Positions 15,381 through 27,400 of a stretch of 64,000 bases of DNA are shown one piece after another. Source of the DNA: Lamellibrachia columna (taxonomy: Eukaryota > Annelida > Polychaeta > Sabellida > Siboglinidae). The stretch lies in NCBI GenBank assembly GCA_963662155.1, contig OY759265.1:57379652-57443651 (forward strand). Reading direction: 5' to 3'. The notes beneath the pieces are model-generated. The model saw nothing but the letters and a program-made list of their open reading frames with translations, was not told the origin of the DNA and searched no databases. How positions within the stretch are numbered: the stretch's first letter is position 1; each line of letters begins with the position of its first letter. The position numbers and the translations under genes are program-made.

Positions 15381-15426
<46 letters not shown>

Positions 15427-18400
15427 CATACATACATACATACATACATACATACATACATACATACATACATACATACATACATACATACATACATACA
15501 TACATACATACATACATACATACATACAGTTATAATTATATATAGTTGTAAAATTATCCAAATGGGCAAATAAATATAATCATTAACCGTGCATATGAAA
15601 GGTTAACAAAATAGCAGCATGGCATATATTATATCACAGAATCAAATTAGGTTGAATATAAAACAAATAAGTAAACTAACATAAATGCCAACATCTATAA
15701 GGTAGGCTACAATGAAATAACTGGCTGGCTCACCCTGTACTCATTGAGATCAGCCTCGTTGAGTAGAGTCTGCCTTTCCAGCTCCAGCAATTGCTCTGCA
15801 GTGAGCTCCATAGAACTCTCCTCCACTATATCATAGATGGGCTTGCTCTCCACAAACAGCGTTGTCCACTCACGCATCAGTTTAGCTGGTAGCAACCTGG
15901 CAAACAGTGTCACATCTACATGAGTACAGAGTCAACTCAACTAGCAGACAGTGTGACATCTACATACATACATGGTCAACTCAGCCTGGCAAACAGTGTC
16001 ACATCTACATATCAGTACAGAGTCAAGTCAACTTGGCAAACAGTGTCACATTTACATGAGTACAGAGTCAAGTCAACCTGGCAAACAGTGTCACATCTAC
16101 ATGTGTAGAGAGTTAACTCAACCTGGCAAACAGTGTCACATCTACATGAGTACAGAGTCAACTCAACTTGGCAAACAGTGTCACATCTACAAGAGTACAG
16201 AGTTAACTGAACCTAGCAGACAGTGTCACATCTACATGAGTACAGAGTCAACTCAACCTGGCAAACAGTGTCACATCTACATGAGTGCACAGTCAACTCA
16301 ACTTGGCAAACAGTGTCACATCTACATGAGTACAGAGTCAACTCAACCTAGTAGACAGTGTCACATGAAAAAACACCTGTCAAAAGAGGCTATTAGAAAA
16401 ATTGCTCACAAACAGCTGCTGTGGAGGATATATAAACACACTGGAAATGTAGAAGACTACACAAACTACAAAGAGGCATTTAACCTACCTACAACTGAAA
16501 TTAGAAAATCTAAAAGAACCTTTGAAAAAAAATTGGCAGGTAATATAAAAAATTACAGCAAGAGTTTCTATGCTTATGTAAGGAGTAAACAGAAATTTCG
16601 AGATAAGGTCGGACCACTGGAAAACAACAGTAAAAACATAATTTCAGACGGGTTCCAAATGGCAGAGGTCCTGAATGAGTATTTCAGCTCAGTTTTTACC
16701 ACAAAATATATCAGCTCACTTCCAGTTCCACTGACTAAATTTGAGGGCAATAAATCAGAACATTTAGGGCAGTTATTTGTAACTCCTGAAATGATAGCAA
16801 AGAAAATTAAGAAGATGAAAGATAATAAATCACTTGGAGTTGATGGGATACCACCAAAACTGCTTAAGGAAATTGTTGAGCAAATTAGTACACCACTTGC
16901 AAAATTGTTTAACTTGTCACTAGAAGAAGGAATAGTTCCTTCAGAATGGAAAGAAGCAAACATTACACCGATATTTAAGAAGGGATCGAGGAAGAAGCCA
17001 GAAAATTACAGACCAGTGAGTTTAACATCAGTTGTATGTAAATTACTCGAAACATTAATTAGAGACCACATAGTGGAATTCCTTGTAAAACATAAATTAA
17101 TAAATACATCTCAACATGGATCCCTAAAAGCAAGGTCATGTCTAACCAATCTCTTATGTTTTTTGGAAGAAATTACAAAGTTGGTAGATGACGGGTCACC
17201 AGTGGATGTTGTCTAGTTAGATTTTCAGAAAGCTTTCAATAAAGTGCCACATCAAAGATTGTTACTTAAACTAAAAGCCCATGGTATAGGTAATGATGTA
17301 ATCAATTGGATAGAAAAGTGGCATACAAACAGAAGACAGAGAGTAATAGTAGATGGTGAGATTTCAAACTGGAAATCTGCTTTAAGTGGGGTACCACAGG
17401 GATCAGTATTAGGCCCTATACTGTTTTTAATATATATAAATGATTTGAAAGATGACATATCTATCAAAGTACTCAAATTTGCAGATGACACAAAAGTATT
17501 CAGAAAGGTTACTAATGATACAGATAAACAAAGTTTACAGGATGATCTAGAAAAATTAATTAAATGGTCAGAAAAATGGCAGATGTTATTAAATTTTGGG
17601 AAGTGTAAATGTATACACATAGGACATGGAAATATGGAAGAGGAATATAAAATGGGGGATGCTGTACTAGGTAGAACCACACAAGAAAAAGATTTAGGAG
17701 TAACATTTAGTGCTGACATGAAAGTTTCAGAGCAATGTGGGATTGCTGCTAAGAAAGGAAATCAAATTCTATGGCTAATGTGGAGAACTATCACGTATAA
17801 GGAGAAACATCTAATTGTACCCCTGTACAAAGCAATAGTTAGACCACATTTGGAATATTGTATTCAAGCATGGAGGCCATATCGTAAAAAATAGACAAGC
17901 TAGAAAGAATACAATGAAGAGCAACTAAAATGATTCCAGAATTGAGAGACTTTAGTTACGAAAGTCGCTTATTACAATGTGGTTTGACAACACTAGAGAC
18001 TTGAAGACTAAGAGGAGACCAAATAGAAGTGTGCAAACATTGTCACATCTACATAAGTACAGAGTCAACTCAACCTAGCAGACAGTGTCACATCTACATG
18101 AGTACAGAGTCAACTCAACCTGGCAAACATTGTCACATCTACATAAGTACAGAGTCAACTCAACCTAGCAGACAGTGTCACATCTACATGAGTACAGAGT
18201 CAACTCAACCTGGCAAACATTGTCACATCTACATAAGTAGAGTCAACTCAACCTAGCAGACAGTGTCACATCTACATGAGTACAGAGTCAACTCAACCTG
18301 GCAAACATTGTCACATATACATAAGTACAGAGTCAACTCAACCTAGCAGACAGAGTCACATCTACATGAGTACAGAGTCAACTCAACCTGGCAAACATTG

Positions 18401-21400
18401 TCACATCTACATGAGTACAGAGTCAACTCAACCTAGCAGACAGTGTCACATCTACATGAGTACAGAGTTAACTCAACTTGGCAAACAGTGTCACATCTAC
18501 ATGAGTACAGAGTCAACTCAACCTGGCAAACAGTGTCACATCTACATGAGTACAGAGTCAACTCAACCTGGCAAACAGTGTCACATCTACATGTGTAAAG
18601 AGTTAACTGAACCTAGCAGACAGTGTCACATCTACATGAGTACAGAATTAACTCAACCTAGCAGACAGTGTCACATCTACATGTGTACATAATCAACCAT
18701 GGCTGGTAAGGAATGGTAAACACACAAAATAGTGGTTTTATCTTCCACAGAATAAATTACTGGACCAATAAATAGTACAGTTTTACAAGTTGGAACCTGT
18801 CTATGACAGGACTTGATGATATCTGCTTGTTACAACTAAACAATATTTATTTTATAACATAACTAAATGTAACATAAAACATGTTAACCCAAACCAACGT
18901 GGCCGTCATGCCACGTACTTGTTGGTAAGTTCTCTGTACTCGGCCACTCGAGTCACTATGTCCAAAATATCACTCAGCACATCGCTGGCCATTGAGTAGT
19001 GCTTCTGGTAGTGGGCCTCTGCTCGCTCAGCCATTATCTGGTTGTGTAGTTCCTGATCCTTCTCTGTCTGTTCTACGTACTCCAGCTTGGCCAGGCGGGT
19101 CAACTCCTGAGTGGCAACAGTTTTACATATAACAATTGTTCATTCTGTTCATTCTGTTCATTCTGTCCATTCTGTACATTCTGTCCATTCTGTTCATTCT
19201 GTTCATTCTGTCCATTCTGTTTAATCTGTTCATTCTGTTCATTCTGTCCATTCTGTTCAATCTGTTCATTCTGTTCATTCTGTCCATTCTGTCCATTCTG
19301 TTCAATCTGTTTAATCTGTTCATTCTGTTCATTCTGTCCATTAAGTCCATTCTGTTCAATCTGTTCATTCTGTTCATTCTGTCCATTCTGTCCATTCTGT
19401 TCATTCTGTTCATTCTGTCCATTCTGTCCATTCTGTTTAATCTGTCCATTCAGTTCATTCTGTTCATTCTGTCCATTCTGTTCATTCTGTTCAATCTGTT
19501 CATTCTGTTCAATCTGTTCATTCTGTTCATTCTGTTCATTCTGTTCATTCTGTCCATTCTGTACATTCTGTCCATTCTGTTCATTCTGTCCATTCTGTTT
19601 AATCTGTTCATTCTGTTCATTCTGTCCATTCTGTTCAATCTGTTCATTCTGTTAATTCTGTTCATTCTGTCCATTCTGTCCATTCTGTTCAATCTGTTTA
19701 ATCTGTTCATTCTGTTCATTCTGTTCATTCTGTTCATTCTGTCCATTAAGTCCATTCTGTTCAATCTGTTCATTCTGTTCATTCTGTCCATTCTGTCCAT
19801 TCTGTCCATTCTGTCCATTCTGTCCATTCTGTTCATTCTGTCCATTCTGTCCATTCTGTCCATTCTGTTTAATCTGTCCATTCTGTTTAATCTGTCCATT
19901 CTGTTCATTCTGTTCAATCTGTTCATTCTGTCCATTCTGTCCATTCAGTTCATTCTGTCCATTCTGTTCAATCTGTTCATTCTGTTCATTCTGTTCATTC
20001 TGTCCATTCTGTCCATTCTGTCCATTCTGTCCATTCTGTTTAATCTGTCCATTCAGTTCATTCTGTCCATTCTGCAATGTGTTCATTCTGTTCTTTCTAT
20101 TCATTCTGTCCATTCTGCCCATTCTGTCCATTCTGTCCATTCTGTTTAATCTGTTTAATCTGTTCATTCTGTCCATTCTGTCCATTCTGTCCATTCTGTC
20201 CATTCTGTTCAATCTGTTCATTCTGTTCATTCTGTTCATTATGTCCATTCTGTTTAATCTGTTCATTCTGTTTAATCTGTTCATTCTGTTCTTTCTATTC
20301 ATTCTGTCCATTCTGCCCATTCTGTCCATTCTGTTCATTCTGTCCATTCTGTTTAATCTGTTCATTCTGTCCGTTCTGTTAATTCTGTTCATTCTGTTCA
20401 TTCTGTCCATTCTGTCCATTCTGTTTAATCTGTTCATTCTGTCCGTTCTGTTCATTCTGTCCATTCTGTTCATTCTGTTCATTCTGTTCAATCTGTTCAA
20501 TCTGTTCATTATGTTCATTCTGTTCATTCTGTTCATTCTGTTCATTCTGTTCATTCTGTCCATTCTGTCCATTCTGTTTAATCTGTTCATTCTGCCCATT
20601 CTGTCCATTCTGTCCATTCTGTTCATCAAATAATAATGATAAGAAGAAAACATCCTTCACACCTAAATCCTCAGAAACCAAGCTCAAAACAAAGGGTTAG
20701 TCAATCTCGAAATCGGTAAGCAATATAAAAGTTGTCAACAGATGGATAGATATGCTATGCGGGAGCCAGGGAGCCAAGGAGCTAGGGAGCCAAGGAGCTA
20801 GGGAGCCAAGGAGCTAGGGAGCCAAGGAGCTAGGGAGCCAGGAGCTAGGGAGCCAGGAGCTAGGGAGCCAGGGAGCTAGGTAGATAGGGAGCTCTGGAGC
20901 CAGGGAGCTAGGGAGCCAAGGAGCTAGGGAGCCAGGGAGTTAGGGTAAAAAAATTACAAAATCTTCAGCAAGTTGAAGATGGGCATTAACTATAAGAAAA
21001 AGCATGGTTAAAAAGATGTCTTCAAATGAGGGCGAAATAGTACGTTTCCTACTGATCTAATACTAAGAGGGAGGGAATTCTAAAGAGTTGGTGCGGCAAC
21101 CGAGAAAGCCCTAGTTCTAATATTTGTCTCAACTCTTGGAACAAAAAGTAGACCAGCACTAGATGCCACATCTATCAATTTCACATAACAGTGATATATG
21201 ATGAAAAACATGTTTTAGAGTTTATGACTAACATAATTTCGCTGCAGACACCTACAGCCTCCCTGTTGAGGGCCTCTTCAAACTCCTTCAGCCGCTGTGC
21301 CTCGAAGCGTTTCTCCTGAAGGCGTCGGTTGCGACAGATGACCTCCTTCTCATGTCGAGCCTGCAGCAGCTGCACCGCGATTCTCCTTTCTTGTTGCGAC

Positions 21401-24400
21401 TGTCGCATCAGTCGATTCACAAGGATCTCTTCCTGTCTCGCAATCTACATCATGACGAGAGAAAGCTCAGAGACTAAGAAACACATCTGTGCTTTAATCA
21501 GACCTGGGATCAGTTACAATATATTACTTCCAATTGCATACAATTTACAAATGCCAATTCCACCTGAAAAATACCAATTCCGAAATACCAATTCCAAATC
21601 GAAATAACACTATATGAACAATGCAACTATAGACGTACTCAGTGCCAAAAAAAATCTATTTCAACAACAGCTTTATTTCATTTCTACATATTATGGTACA
21701 CATTGGTAAACAAATATGATATAAAATATTTTATTGATTATTTGTAGTGAATAATTAGAGTTAAAAAATTACATGACCTTAAAAAAACAATTGAACATTA
21801 ATTGATAACGCCAATTACATTTTCACCAATTCCAATTACTTTTAAAAACAAAACACCAATTCCCATGTCTAAAATACATCCATTTGGCATGTGAGCACAC
21901 TGCTGTATTTAAATAGTCAAGGTGTCTACCCATGGCATGTCTACTACTGGAAAATAGCATGAAATATTTGAATAAAATACATCTCTACACCTTGTTTGAT
22001 GTGCGGCATTGGATGAATTTATGTGGCCTACAGTGAAATTATTAAGATAATTTCAGTGTGCAATTGTTAGTACCGCTATGCATGTTTCAACCATTGTTGT
22101 GATTTATATCAAACATCTTCTGAACGCTTTGTAAAACTGGCAGTTGTACGTATTTTTTGTGACATGAAGATATCATTGCCATTGTACTACCAACCCTTGA
22201 CAATGGCAACGCCGAGTAACTGGGCTACCATAAATTCTCTATTTATAGCTGCGGCTTCAATTATAATAGTGTGTAGCCGAATTGATGATGATGACGGCAA
22301 AGTTGGGGTGCGGCTTTAAATACAGTAATTTGCCGAAAAAATTGCGAACGTTTACTCAATGGGTTGTCAGTAGTAATGGCTAATAGTGTGATAAATAACG
22401 GTTTATAATCAGTGAAAAATTATGTCAAATCATGTCGTAGTTAAAATCCTTCAAAATCACTTTCGTCATCACTGTCGAAGAATGCTGCCGGTACCGGCAT
22501 GGCGGCATCATCCCACATATCCATGTCTGAGTACGAGTCGTCGGCATCACTGACCATGGCCGAGCGCACCGGCAAACATCTTCAAACATAATGTCGTTGT
22601 CCGATCCATCGAGACTGTTTGAAATGCCGCACTTCTTGAAGCTGTATTCATTCATAGTAGATAGAATCGCACCCCACGCCTTCATGAACCATTGTACAAG
22701 AATCTCCTTGGCCGACGCACAACAGCAGCCACCGGGAGTGAATCATCCAGTGCTCCCACAAGTGTTGCATCTGCTGCTTGAATGGGCGATTGATGCTAAC
22801 GTCAAGTGGCTGTACTCGTGGTGTCAGACTGCCGGGGATTACAGCCATATCGATGTCATGCACGGTTTCAGGTTTTGATGTTTTTAGCTGCGTTACTTTT
22901 ATGAGGATGCTTTATTTTTGATCAAATGCTTGGGAGTAGTAGCAGTAGGCCAACGATGACACAACAACTACAGGAACTTTCTAAGAAACAGGTAAAACCA
23001 CAATATCCGTTCTCACCAGCTGCAGCTGGCTGATCGAGACGTCCAGTTATTACATAGTTACCGGCTGTCACTCAAACACCTTTGAAGTTGAAACAGCCGG
23101 CACAACAAAGACAGACCCCGAGTAGTCTTTTTAATTTGCTGCAATACATACGTTATACATGGTTCTACATAAAACGTCATACAAACAAATATTCTCAACA
23201 TATTTGAATAATTTTAGCTTTATTGTATAGCCTACATGTATGGTTACATTTCTCCCACTGGGTGTATGGACATTCAGCCACCCAGTTATTATCTGATAAT
23301 TTTGTTTATCATTGTTTTCCGTTTTGACGAAATTCACATAGTAATATTTCCATGATTATATAATGTGATGCATTTATTATCATTGCATTAACTTAAAGAT
23401 TCTTTTAACAATAAAATTATATGTCATTCATTCATTTGTGATAATTATTAGTAAAATTATAACTGTTTTGCAGAACCCATTTAAATTGTTCCTAATTGTG
23501 TGCGCTACGGAAATTTGTCACATGAAGCATGAAAACGGTCTTGGCTCAAAGTCTGGGTGCGGCTTTAAATAAGGTTTTTGCCTGCAACAAACGGTGCGGA
23601 GGAAAGTGGGGGTTTATGTCAAAAGTCGGGATGCAGCTACAAATAGAAAATGTACGGTAGTTAACAATAAATACAATTAGGAAGCTTTCACCATGGACTT
23701 AAAAACACACTATCAAAACAATATTTTCTTAAGCTGGAAACAAGCATAACTATTACAATGCTACCATTAAAGATAAACATAGGATGCTACATTGCTATGC
23801 TTGGAATGACTACTGGTGCATTATATATATATATTTTCATTACATTCCTGCATGAAAACCATCATCATATGAAAGCACAGGATGGAATTAGAAAAATGGG
23901 TTAGCATTAATTGTATTTGTTGCGATTAACTCACTTCCTGTGCCTCGTGAGCCTGCAGCTGGTCAACCATTACTTTCCTTCGCCTCTTCTCTCGCTCTGA
24001 TCTCGCTGCTCGGTCCTCGTTAAGCCGTTTCCTGATATGTCCGATGTACTCCTCATTCGAGGCTTCCCGAATGCAATCAAGGGGATCCAGGTAACCCGTG
24101 TCTTCCTCCGTTTCACTGGGACATTTTAAAACATAATTTAAAAAGATTAACAAGATTTAACAAAAAAGTTTCATTTACGAAACCCCATTTGCAACTCCAG
24201 CAAATAAGTTTTTAAACAGTTATTTTTAAAGAAGAATGAAAATTAACATCTAAAAATTCAGAGCTGTAGCCAGACTTGTAAAACATAGGAAACAAATACA
24301 AGTGGCATGTAATGCCCAAGGCACATAGCGCCTGGGGTGGGGGGGGGACAGGAATAGATTTTTTTTCAAAATCTTAAAAAATCATATGAAGCATGTGCCT

Positions 24401-27400
24401 CCTATTTCCTAATGGTAGTTACAGCACTGAAAGAAAGCTAAGTCTGAAATATAAGCATTATTGATAAAAAAGTTTCTGATTGATAATTGCATGCATTATA
24501 TCTATTAAAGAACTTGTACTTACACAATAGGTTTTGATGGAGGCAATGTTCGTTTCATCCTCTCTTCAAACACTTCAACATCTTGCTGCATGTCCTAACA
24601 GAAGACACACACATAATGCATTAGTCATAAGATATCTTGTATTCAATTTCATGTACACCAGGTCTACGTGGACTTTAAATGAGTTACAGGATACTTCACC
24701 CATATGAAATAATTACACAGAAAGCAGAGACAATGAAAGAGCCATAAGTGACAAGATGGGAGGACTGTGTAAAGAGGGATGTAAGAAAGGCATGGTAGGA
24801 TGACTTCCAGATATGCTTCCCAGAGATGTAGAAATGGCGTTGGAATGAACAGATCTGCCAGGGGTGAAGTGTAAAGGAACAGATCTGCCAGTGGTGAAGT
24901 GTAACGAAAAAGATCTGCCAGGAGTGAAGTGTAAAGGAACATATCTACCAGGGGGTGAAGTGTAAAGGAACAGATATACCAGAGGGTGAAGTGTAAAGGA
25001 ACAGATCTACCAGGGGGTGAAGTGTAAAGGAACAGATCTACCAGGGGTGAAGGAACAGATCTGTATGGGGGTGAAATGTAAAGGAACAGGTCTGACAGGG
25101 GTGAAGGAACAGATATGCCAGGGGTGAAGTGTAAAGCACTTTGAGCTGGACACCGTGTTATATAGGAACTTATCTTTACCTATTATGGCAAGTGAAGGGA
25201 GAAGGCTGCCAGTAGGGAGATGTGGAATGGGATAACAGATTGGGGCGGTGCAGAAGTACATGAACTAATGTCACCCCTTAGAAAGGGAACAACAAGGAAG
25301 AACAACAAGGAAGCACCAACAGAGCTTGAACAGTGGAATACATGTCTGGTGAAATAATAACTGCTGTGAATGCTTACATCAACTATCTTCTGTTTGTGCT
25401 GTTCCTTCCGCTGAGCGATGGCCTTCACAACCTTGCCTGTTGGTGGTTTGGGGATGTACAGGACAGCTGCCCTACAAACAGTAGTACAAGACAATTAAAG
25501 ACAATTAAACTTTTTGATCATCTCATTTCAGACACATTTCATAAAAAATATTCATTATGACATGCTAGTTCATTTGTGTAAATTTTTTATTTAGCTTTGG
25601 TGAAATCACTGGGCAAACTATTAAATTATTTTTGATGGGTTAAGTAAAAAATGAATAACATTGCACCACCACTATATGCTATAATGATTCATAACACAAG
25701 GTTATTAATACTTTCACAAGTTATCTGATCTGATCAAAGTCAATTCTTTTGATGATCTTAACAAAATACACACTCTTTTATTAAACTGGCTGTTCAATGT
25801 GTATAATACTTAAACTGTTATCAAACTGGCTGTGCAATGTGTACAATACTTAAACTATTCACATAATACTGATTTAAACATCAACAAACCTGATTCCTGA
25901 TGGGATAAATAAAGTGATTATGTAGTTTGAAAATCACCCTAAACTAGAATAGTACAATCTACATCCACTAAAACATGTTGATTTGTCTTACATCTGAGCA
26001 AGATACATTTCAGTTAGGGCTGAAGTAATAGTTCAATTGATATAATAATTCAACTCCTGTAATGTGTTTATTAATTATGGCCACAACCATAAACAACCAT
26101 AAACACTCAAACAAAACCTAAATCAACTTTCCTGAACAAAACATATTTTTCAACATGAACAAATATTTGAAGTATCAAAGCATCAGGCCAAATGCCTAAA
26201 CATATTTAATTTTATATCCAAGCATATTAAACCAACAAACTAAATGCATCATTAAAAGCAATAGTTACTTACTTCTAAGGAAATGCTGCATGGAAACAAA
26301 TACTTGTTCAAACAGATATTTCATATAAACTTGAAGTTTATGCTTATCTTATAAATTCCACCTCAATATGTGTTTCCACACAGCAGCTAATGTGGTAAAG
26401 TCTTAACCAAAGCAAACTCTGTAAAACAGGCAGATGTACAAACTCTGTAAAACAGGCAGATGTACAAACTCTGTAAAACAGGCAGATGTACAAACTCTGT
26501 AAAACAGGCAGATGTACAAACTCTGTAAAACAGGCAGATGTACAAACTCTGTACAACAGGCAGATGTACAAAAGCAGGAGAAAAAGTGACAGAAATTATG
26601 TTCAATCTTTGCAAACAGGTGGAAACATCACAAATGAGCACTAATTAATAACAGCCTGCTGGCTGTATCAAAATGAAGAAATGTACCATACCATCTTCAA
26701 AGAGCACAGTTATTCATACAAATGGCCTGTATATGATTTGCATAAAATAGTGAAAATCAAGTATAAATGTAAAAAAATAAGATCATAGGAGCTGCTTAAA
26801 AGCGATGCAGTTGAGATGCTGATGTGATTCTAGAATGCGACACCATCCAGCATGCATAAAAGCGTGTTATCAACGCGTACTTAGCACTAGGAGCTTGCCT
26901 TGTGTTTCCACAATAATAACAGTTATTGTTTGACTTCCCTAGAGCTGTGTCATCCTCCAGTTGGCGACTAACACTGTGGGTGGCGTGACAAACAACAGAG
27001 ACAGTGAAATGGCTTTGTTAGTAATAAATCACCACACTGATAGCAGAACACACCCAGTTAATACTAGGAAATTAACCAGACATATTAAAAGGTCTGTTAC
27101 TGCATAAGTGCAACTATCATGTTAGTCCAGTACCATCTGAGAATACACAAAGGCTGCTGTTAGTGTCAAATGATTGTGCCGTTTCTATTCATGCCTACAA
27201 TGCAATTTCAAATTCACCATTAATTTTTTATGAAAACCTTTCAAAAACAGTTAAATTCCTTCTGCATGGTGTAAAGTTATGCCACTGAAAAAGCTACTGA
27301 ACTCTCATCAATTAATAACACATTGATAATGGGAATACTTACTGAATTTTGGCTAACATATCTGATTTTTTAGCCTGCTTTTCTTTGTATTTTCGAATGA

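Noticed and set aside
19123..20687. Long Arg/Asn/Met or Ile/Leu/Phe repeat proteins
   Set aside because: The 9-bp array is open in several frames on both strands; low-complexity artefact.
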